Of a stretch of DNA of 64,000 nt, positions 52,895-63,400 are shown piece after piece. How positions within the stretch are numbered: position 1 is the first letter of the stretch; the number at the start of each line of letters is the position of its first letter. The notes beneath the pieces are model-generated. The model did no database searches, was not told the DNA's origin, and worked only from the letters and a program-made list of their open reading frames with translations. Both the position numbers and the translations under genes were made by a program. Location of the stretch: assembly GCA_023548195.1 (NCBI GenBank), contig JAJHZJ010000693.1:2065209-2129208 (forward strand), written 5' to 3'. This stretch comes from Bettongia penicillata ogilbyi. Lineage: Eukaryota; Chordata; Mammalia; Diprotodontia; Potoroidae.

Positions 52895-53370
52895 ATGAAA
52901 GAGAGCATAGCGTAGTGGATAGTATATTGGACCCAGGGTCAGGAAAACCTGGGCTCCAATCCTGTCTCCATCTGTATGTTCAGTTATATTTTAATCAAGT
53001 CCAACTCTCCATGATCTCATGTCGAGTTTTCTTGGCAAAGATACGGGAGTGGCTTCCTATTTTCCAGATGAGGAAACTGAGGTAACTGAAGAGAAGTGAC
53101 CTGCCCAGGGTTATCTAGCTAATAAGTATCTGAGGTCAGATTTGAACTCAGGAAAATGAGTCTTCCTGACTTCAGGTCAGACCCACTATGCACTATGGTG
53201 CCACCTAGTGGCTTATACATATATATATGACCACTGGGTTTATCAACTCACATTTCTAGGTCTCTTGTTTTCTTATTTGAAAATGCGGATAGTAATGCCA
53301 GGAGACCCTGCATTGTGGAGTTGTTGTAAGGCTCAAATGAGAGAATGAATGTAAAGGGCTTTTCAAATCA
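52895..53370 (+). repeat. SINE/MIR, sense, split by another SINE
   Basis: Head at 52,895-52,976 ('gagcatagcgtagtggatag', 'cctgggctccaatcctgtct'). Tail at 53,217-53,370 ('tatcaactcacatttctagg', 'gaaaatgcggatagtaatg', 'ttgttgtaaggctcaaatga'). The rest is separated by the SINE at 52,977-53,216. Confidence 0.75.
52977..53216 (-). repeat. tRNA-derived SINE, minus, inserted in the preceding SINE
   Basis: 'ttcagttatattttaatcaa', 'gtcgagttttcttggcaaag', 'gatttgaactcaggaaaatg' and 'actatggtgccacctagtgg'. Confidence 0.9.
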
Positions 53371-53435
53371 ATCAATGAACATTTAAGCACTTACTTTGTG
53401 CCAGGCACTGTGCTGAGTGCTATGAACATGGGAGT
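53371..53435 (-). repeat. L2 terminus, minus
   Basis: 'caatcaatgaacatttaagc', 'tgtgccaggcactgtgctga'. Confidence 0.82.
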
Positions 53436-53528
53436 TCATTGTCGTTGGTGGTGTTAAAGTAGGAGTCAACATATGGGAGATTCCCTAAGAGGGGGGCAAA
53501 AGGCTACAGACATATATAGAGTTTAGAG

Positions 53529-53533
53529 GAAAG

Positions 53534-53602
<69 letters not shown>

Positions 53603-53697
53603 CAGAGACAGAGAGAGACAGAGAGACAGAGAGAGAAAGGAGAGAGAGAGAAATTAGAGAGGAGAGAGAGAGAGGAGAGAGAGACAGAGACAGAGTT
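53529..53697. repeat. (GA)n / (GACA)n microsatellite
   Basis: A pure GA core at 53,550-53,596, then gaca/gagaca variants. Frames here are artefacts. Confidence 0.95.
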
Positions 53698-53830
53698 CAG
53701 CATCAGATATCACTGAGCTGGGAAGGACCTCAGATGTCATCTTGTCCAAACCTTTCATTTTACATATGAGGAAACCGAGGCTCCTGAAGGGTAAGTGATC
53801 TGCCCCAGATCCCACAAGTGATTGTCCCAA
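53698..53830 (-). repeat. MIR-type SINE, minus
   Basis: 'gagctgggaaggacctcaga', 'cattttacatatgaggaaac', 'gtaagtgatctgccccagat'. Confidence 0.82.
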
Positions 53831-54334
53831 TTCCTCCTACCTCCATCCCTGATCCCCTCCTATGAATCTTTCTGCAAGCTTCCCTCCATGAAATGCCAGT
53901 GGGGAGGCATTTATAACAAGGAAAAGAATTAAGCAAAGACACACGGACAGGAAAGAGGCCAAATTCGGTAAGCCAGGGGAGGCTCCATAATGTAAATGCC
54001 GTTGTTCCTTCTACATTATGATTTTCCCCATTGTGCTTCTGACCTGGAGTCAGCTTAAGAAATTAAATGGGAGTTTTGGGGTACTTTTATGGAAGCCACA
54101 GAGACACATGAAGTCCAGCAGATGACACAGAAAAAGTTTAGAAACTCAAATGCACAAAATATATGCATAGTATTGTATAATGCCAACATATTTTACCTTT
54201 TAATACCATAATAATTCAGACTTCTTTTCTAGGAGGGCCAAAAATTTTATGTGAATTTTTCAGATTGCTGGGCCCCTAACCCCCAAATTTTGGAAGGGAT
54301 AATAGTAGTATTTTTTTTTTTTTTAGTAAAGACC
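53831..54334. other. No gene seen
   Basis: Unique, AT-rich towards 54,160-54,330. Confidence 0.35.
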
Positions 54335-54530
54335 TTCTGGTTTTTCAAAGTGTTTTACACGTGTTATCTCATTTGTTCTTTAAAACAACCCTGGGAGGTA
54401 GATGTTATTACTATCCTTATTTTACAGATAGGGATATTGAAGCAGACAAGAATTTGCCTATAGACAGGATTTGAATTTGAATATTGCTGACTCCAAATCT
54501 AACTCTATCAGTGTGCTATCTTGCCTATAA
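54335..54530 (-). repeat. MIR-type SINE, minus
   Basis: 'gttttacacgtgttatctca', 'aaacaaccctgggaggtaga' and 'attttacagatagggatatt'. Confidence 0.8.
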
Positions 54531-54649
54531 TTCAAAAGGAAACAGTTGGATCCAAGGCTAGAAAGGAATATTGGTGCCAGATTGGTTTGAATGCTACTAC
54601 ATCATTTACTTCTCTGAAAAATTAAGCTAAATAACGAATTTTGAGAGAT

Positions 54650-54800
54650 GCTGTGAAATAATGGATAGATATACCACCTTGGACCTTGGTTCCATTTTGA
54701 CTTTTGACATATACTGGCTGGGTGGCCCAGGACTATTCCTTGCAGAGCAAGTTCTGACTTGCTTCGGGAGAAGGAATTTCCTCATCTGGGAGTTCTCACA
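54650..54800 (+). repeat. Degraded MIR-like SINE, sense
   Basis: 'gtgaaataatggatagatat' and 'catatactggctgggtggcc' echo a MIR head and B-box region; heavily decayed. Confidence 0.4.
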
Positions 54801-54869
54801 CCAATAAATCTCATGGCATGTACAAAAAAAATATTGAGAATTTTTGCAGAATTCTCTGACACACGTTGA

Positions 54870-55320
54870 GATAATTAGAGCCATTCTGGGGTGTCCTCAA
54901 ACCCTCCCTGTGCATTCTCACTGTCACCGCCCTGGCCCAGGATTTCATCAGTACTTGCAACATTTTTTTAACCTGTTTCTTCTTTCTCCGATTCTTCTTG
55001 CACACATTGCCAAAAGAACGTTCTCAAACAACCACATTTATCACGCTCTTTCTATAGCTTACAATGGTCTCCTATTGTCTGCCATGCCAAGTCCAAACGT
55101 CTCACCAACCTCACTTCCCACTGTTTGGCAACACCCATTCTCCAGTCTTGTTACTCAACACGCCCTTTCCCCACAGTCTATGGTCCAGCCCGCTTGGACT
55201 TTGGTCCATTTTTCATGAGTGACTCTCCATCTGGACCTTTGCATTGGCTGGTCTCAGCCTAGAATATTCTGCCTTCTGGCTTTTGTCTTTCAGAATCCCT
55301 CCATGGTTAAAATGCAGTCT
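54870..55320 (+). repeat. L2 LINE 3' UTR body
   Basis: 'caatggtctcctattgtctg', 'catgccaagtccaaacgtct', 'ctggacctttgcattggctg' and 'gcctagaatattctgccttc' follow the L2 order. The 124-codon frame inside is a by-product. Confidence 0.7.
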
Positions 55321-55419
55321 CTTCCCTCAAGGATCTTTAGTTGAGAGGAAAGAAAAGGCAAGTATATATGTACTACAGGAGACAGAGCTCTGGCTCTGAA
55401 GTCCAAGACTCTAGTTTCA

Positions 55420-55737
55420 GGGAAGCTAGGTGGCACAATGAATAGCACACCAGCCCTGGAATCAGGAGGATCTGAGTTCAAATCCAGCTTCAGCCACTTA
55501 TTAGCTCTGTGACCTGGGGTAAATCACTTAACTGTAATTGCCTCAAAAAACCAAAAAGCTTTAGTTCCTACCTCTAATACTGTGTGACCCCATGTAAGCC
55601 ATGTATCACCTGTAAGCTTCAATTTACATATCTGAAAATGAAAATAATATTAGCACCTACTTTACAGGACTATTGTAAGGATCGAATGATGTAATATATG
55701 TAGAATGTTTTGCAAATCTTAAGTACCTTTATAAGGC
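55420..55737 (+). repeat. tRNA-derived SINE followed by MIR tail, sense
   Basis: 55,420-55,548 'gaagctaggtggcacaatga', 'gagttcaaatccagcttcag' and 'ggtaaatcacttaactgtaa'. 55,555-55,737 'aatgaaaataatattagcac' and 'tgtagaatgttttgcaaatc'. Confidence 0.88.
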
Positions 55738-55829
55738 TAGTTATTGTTGGTTTCTGTAAATAAATTGGCCTCCATAAGACTTTCACCTAAATTTGATAGT
55801 CTGATGGATGATTTGGTTGGAGCTCTAGG

Positions 55830-56130
55830 TGGATAGACAGATGGATAGATAGACAGGCAGATAGATGGACATATATGCATCCATACAGACAGACAGATAG
55901 AATGATTGACATGTAGACGGATGGATGAGTGGATAGACATAGTTTAGTAGATAGTGAGCGACAGATGGATGGGTAGATAGAGAGATAAACATAGATGGTA
56001 ATTGACAAATAGATGGATGGATGGACGGACAGATACAGATAGATAGATAAATGATATTTAGGATAGGTAGATAAATGAACATAGATAAATGGTGATTGAA
56101 AAATAGGTAGATGAATGGATAGACATAGAT
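55830..56130. repeat. (GATA)n/(GGAT)n degenerate microsatellite
   Basis: About 300 bp of gata/gaca/ggat variants. Overlapping minus-strand frames of up to 119 codons are pure repeat products. Confidence 0.95.
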
Positions 56131-56134
56131 AAAT

Positions 56135-56345
56135 TGTTGTGTTCATCCTTCATTGCTGAAGAAGATGATGACATCAGAGAAGTGATGACATGACTTGCAC
56201 TTGACTTTGTTTTGAGTGAGGGAGGGCTGTGCAAGATCACCAACCTCACTTTCTCCTCCTGAGCCATCTGGATTCAGTGATCTGATATCATTAGGATGAC
56301 TGGAGATGGCCCAGGATGCAATGGGAGACCTTTTTAGATTGGACT
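56135..56345 (-). repeat. SINE-like repeat with RTE-type tail, minus, longest copy
   Basis: 'ttgttgtgttcatccttcat', 'gatgacatgacttgcacttg', 'gagtgagggagggctgtgca', 'gagccatctggattcagtga' and 'ggagatggcccaggatgca'. Same family as 6,932-7,105 and 38,619-38,690. Confidence 0.75.
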
Positions 56346-56577
56346 TTTCAGGTTCACTTAGAGAGAGGTAACACCCATTGAATGCATAGGCTGCTATAAA
56401 GAGTAGTCAAGGAATGGCCCTTAAAAAAAAAATAACTAAATAAAGCTGGAAGGGAAACAGAAAGTGTTACTACTGATAATCACTCTGAGCCAGCCACTAA
56501 GTGGAGCTTTGGCAGGGACCCACTATTGTCCAGTCTATGAGCTTCAGAGTGCACTAGGTTTAACGTATGGGGAATGA

Positions 56578-56754
56578 GAAGGAAGGAAGGAAGGAAGGAG
56601 GGAAGGAAGGAAGGAAGGACGGAAGGAAGGAAGGAAGGAAGGAGGGAAGGAAGGAAGGAAGGAAGGAAGGAAGGAAGGAGGGAAGGAAGGAAGGAAGGAA
56701 GGAAGGAAGGAAGGAAGGAAGGAGGGAAGGAAGGAAGGAAGGAAGGAAGGAAAG
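56578..56754. repeat. (GGAA)n tetranucleotide with regular GGAG interruptions
   Basis: About 44 units. GGAG variants lie at 56,597, 56,641, 56,677 and 56,721, and a single GGAC at 56,617. The GGAG pairs repeat at an 80-bp offset, implying an internal duplication of an 80-bp block. Frames on both strands are artefacts. Confidence 0.96.
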
Positions 56755-56921
56755 GACATCTAGTTAGTAAACTCCAAAGGAAGGGGAGGGGAAGACAGAA
56801 GGGAGAGTATGAGCTGGGTTACCCCAGCTAACTGGGTCCCCACTCAGGTAGCTTGATCTACTCATGGGTTGCATTTGTCCTTCATTTTTTAAGAAAACCA
56901 TGACATCAGAGAAAGAAAGAT

Positions 56922-57080
56922 AAATGATAGATAGATAAATGATAGATGGATAGGATAGATAGATACATAGATTTATTGAGCACTTACTATGTTTCAGGCA
57001 CCATGCTAAGGGCTGAGGTTATAAGTGTAAGCCAGCAAGGCAGTTGCTGCACTTGTTGGGGAGATAAGACACAAAAAATA
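56922..57080 (-). repeat. (GATA)n running into an inverted L2 end
   Basis: The gata run at 56,922-56,967 abuts 'tttattgagcacttactatg' and 'caccatgctaagggctgagg'. The microsatellite occupies the L2 tail position. Confidence 0.85.
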
Positions 57081-57329
57081 ATTTAAAAAAGTAGAAGGTG
57101 GAGGAGGGCAGGTAGCCACCAGAGGGGCTTGGCTGGAGTTGTCCAGAAAGTATGTGTGGAGGCCTGGAACTGAGCCAGAGAAGACTGCTGCTGGCCTCTG
57201 ATAGCCCACAGGGTGGTTCCAGCCCCACCCTCTGATGGGCAGAGAGCAGAGCTGAGTGATGATTATTTGACAGAAAGCAAATACCCTCCACCAATGAAGA
57301 TCAGCACCTGCTCTGTGACTTACAGTCTT
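57081..57329. other. No gene seen
   Basis: The minus-strand frames (57,006-57,374, 122 codons) have no recognisable motif and overlap repeats at both ends. Confidence 0.35.
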
Positions 57330-57595
57330 GGGATCCAATGAGCTAACACATGTAGAATGCTTTGCAAACCTCAAAGTTCTATATAAATGCTAGCTAGTAT
57401 TAGCTATTAGCAAATTTCCTGGGGCATTGAGGAGTTAAGTGACTTGTCCAGCGTCACACAGCTCATGTGTGCTATAGGAGAGATGTGAATCCAGGTCATC
57501 TGACTCTCAGGCTAGCTCATACCATGTTGTCTTTTGCTTTGTATACAGCAGTCACTTAATAAATATCTGTTGACTTATTGAATTGAATGTCCTCA
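57330..57595. repeat. MIR tail (+), MIR (-) and L2 end (+) in series
   Basis: 57,330-57,400 'gtagaatgctttgcaaacct'. 57,410-57,530 'gagttaagtgacttgtccag' and 'tgtgaatccaggtcatctga'. 57,530-57,595 'acttaataaatatctgttga'. Confidence 0.75.
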
Positions 57596-57754
57596 CCCCA
57601 AGTGACCCAGATTTCTGGAAGCAGTTGGACCAATAGTCCCTCTATATGTCCTCAGACATGTCTCCTACATACTTTTTATAAGATTTTGAGCTCAAGAGCA
57701 CCTTAGAGATCCTGTGATCTACCCCCTCATTGTATAGAACATAAAACTTTAGTC

Positions 57755-57880
57755 AAAAAGGGAAATGTGGGTTTGAATCCCACTTGAGACATAGATACTT
57801 GGGTGACATCAGCAAAGTCACTTCAGCTCCCTCAACCTCAGTTTCTTCATTTGTAAAATGAGGGAGCTGTATGCAATGGC
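57755..57880 (+). repeat. MIR SINE, sense
   Basis: 'gggtttgaatcccacttgag' and 'cctcagtttcttcatttgta'. Confidence 0.78.
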
Positions 57881-57899
57881 CATCATGGTGCACATGGAC

Positions 57900-58260
57900 T
57901 GTGACTTGCCAGGTTCACATGCCTCTTCAGTCAGAAGTGGCATGAGAGCAACCAAAAGCCCCAGGCTCCAAAGTGAAGAATCTGCCTTTGGGACTTCTTG
58001 GGGTCATTTCGTAGCCAGGTGACCCTGGTCAAGTTGACTTATCTCTGGATTTTGTTTGGACTAAATAGTACTAGATTTATGAAGTGCCTGCCATTTGCCA
58101 GGTAGTGAGTGCTAGGAGGGAGGGGTACAAAGACAAAATTCAAATGGATCCTGACCTCAAGGAGCCTACAGTAATATGGGGAAAGGAGAGACAATGTGTA
58201 CATATAAATATACATAGGATATGCACCATGTGGATACAAAGTGGTCTGAGAAGGAGCAGT
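57900..58260 (-). repeat. L2 LINE 3' end, minus, with unique flank
   Basis: 58,070-58,200 'tttatgaagtgcctgccatt', 'gggtacaaagacaaaattca' and 'gacctcaaggagcctacagt' are inverted L2. 57,900-58,070 is unassigned. Confidence 0.65.
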
Positions 58261-58269
58261 AGTAGCAGC

Positions 58270-58412
58270 CAGGGGATTCTTCTTCTTTTTCTTCCTCTCC
58301 TTCTTCTCCTCCTTCTCCTCCTCTTTCTCCTTCTCCTTATTCTTCTCCTTCTCCTGTTTCTCCTTCTCCTTCTCCTCCTCCTCCTTCTCCTCCTCTTTCT
58401 CCTTCTTCATTT
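58270..58412. repeat. (CTT/CTC)n trinucleotide tract
   Basis: About 140 bp of ttctcc/tcctcc on plus. It generates K/E-rich and L-rich frames of more than 120 codons on the two strands; these are not genes. Confidence 0.96.
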
Positions 58413-58829
58413 AAGAACCCTTTTACATCAAGAATCTATGAAATCACAGTAGAACTAGAACAAAAATTCAGATCTTCTCATTTCTGGTCTCATGTTCTTT
58501 CTTTAAAAACCATTGTTGATGCCTTTTGGTTTTACACCATTTCCTTTTCTGACTCCACTCCAACCCTCCTCACCGATGACTTCTCCCTAATATACGATGT
58601 ACATAAGACAAGGCAAAGCCTTTTGTCACAGTCAGTCACTGCATCAGTGTGAGTGCCAATGTCTGCCATGTTCCATGGCCACAGATCTTGCAAAGAAAGG
58701 AGAGAGGCAGACTTCTTGTGCTCTTTCTACTAAGCCATAGGAAACCTTTGACTTCTTCCTGTACCCTGCACCCCAAATATCAGGAAGGAAATCTTTCAAA
58801 TATCTTGAGTAGACTCCTTTGTCTCATGT

Positions 58830-59330
58830 TATTGGAAAGAGAGTCAAGACTTTTAGCTTTCAGGCCTATATTCACCCACAATATGACCTTGGACAAATCA
58901 CTATCCTTTTCTGGGCCTCAGTTTCTCCATGTGTAAATAGAGGTCTCTTCCAATTCAACCATTCTAATGCTTTCTTAAATATATATTCTTAGAGACATGA
59001 CCAGTAATAAGGTGTGATGGCTCATGATTTTCTCTTCTGCTTCATCTTTGTAGTTTTGTCCAGTAAAACGTAAGTTGCTTGAGGTGGGAAGCTGTCTTTT
59101 ATTTTATCTTTTTTTTACTGTAGTGCCCAGAACACAAAAGATACTTCACTAACATGTTGAATTGAATTGGTTCAGTGGAAAGAACACTGACTTTGAAGTC
59201 AGACGACCTGGTTTCACTTCTAATACTCCTTGCGGGACCTTGGAAAAGTCACTTAACTTCAACAAGCCTCATTTTCCTTCTTTGTAAAATGAAGGTGTTG
59301 GATTGGATCACCTCTAAGGCCCAACTATAG
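58830..59330 (+). repeat. MIR, L2 end, MIR in series, sense
   Basis: 58,830-58,980 MIR ('ttggacaaatcactatcctt', 'ctgggcctcagtttctccat'). 59,045-59,170 L2 ('gtaagttgcttgaggtggga', 'gtagtgcccagaacacaaa'). 59,175-59,330 MIR ('gtggaaagaacactgacttt', 'gaaaagtcacttaacttcaa'). Confidence 0.78.
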
Positions 59331-59575
59331 AGTAGGATCCCCTGACTCTTTGAACTGCCATCCTGAAGCTTTGTACAATGGACTGTGTTTTAGTCAAACC
59401 ATCCCTTCTTCTCTCTCCTCAACACTCTCCCTCTCCTTCCCCCCATCTATCAGTTTCTTTACAAATCAATTCATGGAGTTGATCTAGGCTGACTGAGAAG
59501 AAGGCAGAAGGGCTTGATAAGCTACTTATCTTTTTTAAAATCCAATTCAATTAAACAGATCAGGAATTTTTTTTA
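59331..59575. other. No gene seen
   Basis: Unique sequence. Confidence 0.35.
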
Positions 59576-59800
59576 AGGCACCTACTATGCTAGGTGCTGA
59601 AGGAGGTAAAGAAAAAGGGAGAAGGAGGCAACAGAGGAAGAAAAGTAGGATGAGATTAAAGAGAGGAAGAGAAGGATGATGATGTCAGCTAAGGAAGAGA
59701 AAAGGGAAAAAAGAGGGGGAAAGGACAAGGAGGAAAGACAGAGGAAAGGAGGAGGAGGGAGAATTAAGAGGACAAGAAGGAAGAAAGGAAGAGTCATTTA
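59576..59800. repeat. Purine-rich (GGA/GAA)n tract at an inverted L2 sliver
   Basis: 'cacctactatgctaggtgct' (59,580-59,600, L2 minus), then about 190 bp of gaggaa/aaagga words. Confidence 0.85.
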
Positions 59801-59867
59801 AGATCTGGAGATTAGATCGGAGAGCTCATGGAAAGCAAAGTATGCATGCATGTGTGAAAGAATTTAC

Positions 59868-60165
59868 TACATGCTTTTGGACTTACTATGTGCTAAGCTA
59901 AGGTTCTAAACAGAGACCATGTTTGTTCTCCAGGACCTTCCATTGGAATTGAGGAAGCGTATGAAGTGTTGATCTCTGTCAAGACTGTCTCTGCTTTCTA
60001 TTTGCATACTCAATACTCAGCAGAGTGCTTAAATTTGTACATAGTAAGCATTTAATGCTCTTTCCCTTTCTTCCTTCCTATATTCATTTGTTCATCTTGA
60101 TTCAATTCAATTCGACAAGCATTTATTCCTCACTCTACTATGTGCCAGCTCCTCCCCTGGCTCCA
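59868..60165. repeat. L2 fragments in both orientations
   Basis: 59,868-59,945 minus ('acttactatgtgctaagcta', 'ccaggaccttccattggaat'). 59,975-60,065 plus ('gtacatagtaagcatttaat'). 60,105-60,165 minus ('gacaagcatttattcctcac', 'ctatgtgccagctcc'). Confidence 0.72.
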
Positions 60166-60207
60166 TAAACTTCAGGAAAATCCTCATACCTCAAGGATGG
60201 AATTTTG

Positions 60208-60442
60208 TTCTGTTGTTTCTGTCATGTCTGACTCTTCACTATCTCCTTTGGGGTTTTCTTGGCAGAGATAATGGATAATGCCATTTCCTTCTCTGGCTCA
60301 TTTTACAGGAAACAGAGGCAGACAGGGTGAAGTGAATTGCCCAGAGTCACACAGCTAGTAAGTGTCTGAGGTCAGATTTGAATTCAGGTCTTCCTGACTT
60401 CCAGGCGTGCCACTCTATCCGCTGTACCACTCTGCTGTCCCC
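60208..60442 (-). repeat. Full-length tRNA-derived SINE, minus
   Basis: 'ctgtcatgtctgactcttca', 'ctttggggttttcttggcag', 'gatttgaattcaggtcttcc' and 'tctatccgctgtaccactc'. Confidence 0.92.
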
Positions 60443-60484
60443 CATGTGCAATATTCCGAAGATGGAATACAAATTCTTTTGTTT

Positions 60485-60945
60485 GGTATCCACCCTGATC
60501 TGGCTGCAGTCTATCATTCCATGCTTATTATGGATTGCTCTCTTTTCTGCCACAACCACAGGCCAGAGAGATGCCCCTCTCCTTCACACAAGTCGCTCTG
60601 TCTTGTATCTGTGTACCTTTGCATGGATGGCTTCCCATGACTGTATGATCTTTCACTTCCTCCTCATAGAATTTCTTTGGAAACTCAGCTCCAGCCCCAC
60701 CTCCTATATGAAGCCTTTCCTTTCCCCCTCCCCCAGCTGCCAGGGCCCCCCTCATCCATGGCCGTAGGTTTATTTGGTTTATACTTACATTGGCGCATGT
60801 ATATTCATGCACATACTTACATACTGTGTTATTCCACAATAGAAGGTAAGCTTGAAAGGGCAGAGATTGTGCCATTTTTATCTCCTGTGCTTAGCATAAT
60901 GCCTGGTGTATGGTAGGTACTTAGTAAAGGTTTCTTAATTGATGG
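60485..60945 (+). repeat. L2 LINE 3' region
   Basis: 'ctgtgtacctttgcatggat', 'cctatatgaagcctttcctt', 'cttagcataatgcctggtgt' and 'ggtaggtacttagtaaagg'. About 460 bp in order. The 129-codon plus frame over it is a by-product. Confidence 0.8.
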
Positions 60946-61215
60946 ATATGCACCAGGCAATGGAATTGCAAAGTCAAATGGAAGTCCCTTCCCCTTTTCC
61001 CAGGGGTGGAGGGCATAATTTGTACCAGACACTCAATACAAAATATATCAAAGAATAGATAGTTTTCTTTTTATGTAAATTTGAATTACATACATTTGTT
61101 TTTCCATAAAGAATTCTGAAAGGCACAGGAAGATGTAACAGACACGTGTATGAAATGAGTTTGGAAACAAGTCTGTTCCCAGTTTTCAAGGATTTTACAA
61201 AGATGAAATTCTTGA
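60946..61215. other. No gene seen
   Basis: Unique AT-rich sequence leading into the Tigger remnant. Confidence 0.35.
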
Positions 61216-61860
61216 AGGAGTAATAAAATAAGATTGTAGAATTAGCACAAGAATTGGAGCAAGAAGTGGAGGAAGTGATTGAGTTTCATGGAGAACTGTC
61301 CAATAAGGAACTGATGGAGATGCTAACTGCAAAGGTTGCCGAAGAAGAAAGGGAAGCTTTGGAACCCAACGACCAACCAGAAAGGTTCACAATGAAACAC
61401 TTGGCAGGAGCATTTCATCATTTGAGTGATTTTTTTTCTTGTATTGAAAAGATGGGTCCAAACTTTAAGATTTTTTAAAAGTCCAAAGACTAGTTGCTTG
61501 CTTTCATCCGATATATGAGGGAAAAAAAGAGATACACTGTCTAAATGTCTCTTGGTAGCTTCATAAAAAAAAAAAAGTTGAGCAGCCAACCACCAGTGAT
61601 AAAGGCCAAGGTGAGGTAGGTGGTAATGCCCATTTATGTTAACTTTACTGTACTGTACTATGCTTACTTTATCATTATCTTTACCTTTTGTTTCATAATT
61701 CTGTTTATTATCATGGTATAGTATTTAATATGATTACATCTGACTATGTTTCAAGGCTTGCATAAAGGTATTATTTTGTGTATGTCTTTGTTATAGAGGC
61801 TAAGTGAAATGGGTAGACAGGGATACATTTGCATTACGTAAAAATTGCTTTACGTAGAGG
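61216..61860 (+). mobile_element. Tigger (pogo/Tc1-mariner) DNA transposon, 3' remnant
   Basis: The transposase C-terminus lies at 61,230-61,610. A 3' UTR follows with 'tttactgtactgtactatgc'. The end 'gctttacgtagagg' (about 61,847-61,860) resembles the Tigger terminal inverted repeat (...ACGTAGAGG). The 5' half, DNA-binding domains and the DDE core are missing. Confidence 0.72.
61230..61610 (+). pseudogene. Tigger transposase C-terminal tail, decayed
   Basis: A single reading frame runs 'KIVELAQELEQEVEEVIEF', 'GELSNKELMEMLTAKVAEEE', 'ERFTMKHLAGAFHHLSDFF' and 'IEKMGPNFKIF'. After a TAA at 61,477-61,479 it continues with 'MREKKRYTV' and 'MSLGSFIKKKK'. This follows the order of the Tigger/TIGD1-type tail: LxNEELxEL, acidic stretch, FTxKxLAEAF, EKMDPNxERF, YREIYEEKKKxTVQTSLDxFF. 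At least three in-frame stops. No catalytic domain. Not a domesticated TIGD gene as far as visible. Confidence 0.75.
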
Positions 61861-63400
61861 TCTGTGCAATGATCCACTTCTGTAAAATGAGAACAGTCTA
61901 TAATGGGAGTGTAAGGGAAAGGACATCAATATCTAGGAAAGGATACATGCAAAAGGTGGCACCTGAATTGAGGTTGGAGAAACCAGGGATTTTAACAAAT
62001 CTTTATGAAGCTGTAATACACCTTAGGACCTGTAGGAGGAGCTAGAGAGAAAGATACTGAAATGGACAGTTGTCATCTACACCAGGCCAGTCCCATTGCC
62101 TATCAAGGATCTATCTTCAGGGTATTTATTCACTGTCCATCGAGGGTAGCCCAGACCCTTGGTGAGTATGAATGAGCAGCAATGGAGTGAGGGAGCATTT
62201 TCACCCACTCAGAGACAGGAGGGAGCAGAGGAAAGGCTTGCTGCTGAGGTGTTCTTTGGAAGCTTCAAGTAATCTCCACTAAGGCACCCCCTTCCCAGAC
62301 TTGGTTAAACAGTGCATTGGCAGTGTTTCTAAAAGAAGACTTGAGAATGGATCAAAGCCAGCTGGGATCTCAATCAGGTGGACCCGGATGTTTCCTTGAG
62401 TTGTCCCAAATGTCTACCTCTCTTATCACTGAGTTGTCAGGAAGTTGATTTTATGCTTCTAGTGGTGTCTTTAAAAGGCTGCTTCTTGGGAGTACAGTCA
62501 GTCACCACCTTCCACCCACTTCACCCCCCTGGGAAAGAAAAGAGGATAGCAGAAAGGGATGTGGGAGAACACCCTCACCTGTGAATTGAGAGGTTTGTAC
62601 AAAATGGCTTCTGGGGCTCCCTGAAACTCAGAACTCTGACCCCATGACCACCCAACCCCATGGTCATCTAAGTTCCTTCTGGGAACAACTGTAGGAAAAG
62701 AAAAAAGGGGGGGGTGCACCAGAGTCTGAAGTGTTTGTGTGTGTGCCTACATGTGTGTATATGTATATTTTTAAAGTTAGGTTTACCCAGAACCTTCCTA
62801 TCCCTCCCAAACACCCCAACCCCAAGCATGCTTTTGATTTGGTTTTATTGGCTAGTGAAAGGCATCATTTACTAGTCAAAGGCCAAGCAGGGACAAAGGA
62901 ATTTAGGTAAATTGGTTTCAGTTCCCATGTCCACTGTCTTTCCCTCTGGAATCCAAGCTTTAGAAAATAAAGCCCTTTCCACTCCCCACTCCTCCTAAGC
63001 CCTTTAAAAGGAATTTTTTCCCTCTCCCCCTCTTCTAAATTACTTAAAAAGAGAGTTTCTTTTCTCGCAGGGAAAGGGAACCAATAAAACACCCTAACAT
63101 AGCTGGAACCTTGAGGTATATGGGGAAAATCGTCAAAATTGCAGTTAGGTACATAAACAAGGCATCATAGATCATGAGACGTCAGGCTGCACAGGCCTTT
63201 GGAGGCCAGAGCTAGAACAAGTCACCTTCTTTTACACCCTCTGCTTGTTATCCTTAAAATATGCAGAAATAAACTTAAAGCCCCAAACCCATTTTAATCA
63301 CTAACCACTTACCTGGCGAAAGCTTTTTATCCACCCCCCCTGCCCCCCGCCACTGCCCCCAACTCCTGTAACCAAACCCCACCACCCCACAGGCTGGAGA
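61861..63400. other. Mostly unique sequence, no gene seen
   Basis: Short frames only. A (TG)n-like patch lies at 62,730-62,765. Poly-C/purine patches occur at 62,700 and 63,335-63,375. No known repeats identified. Confidence 0.35.

Noticed and set aside
54844..55218. 124-codon plus-strand frame
   Set aside because: Covers L2 3' UTR sequence; a by-product of L2 non-coding DNA.
55737..56146. Overlapping 67-119-codon frames rich in Ser/Ile/Tyr/His
   Set aside because: Translation of the (GATA)n/(GGAT)n tract; no real protein.
56544..56831. K/E/G-rich and S/F/P-rich frames of 66-85 codons
   Set aside because: Products of the (GGAA)n microsatellite in different frames.
58039..58452. 122-123-codon K/E-rich and L-rich frames
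   Set aside because: Both are translations of the (CTT/CTC)n tract on opposite strands.
60378..60767. 129-codon plus-strand frame
   Set aside because: Starts in a SINE and runs through an L2 3' region; chimeric and not a gene.
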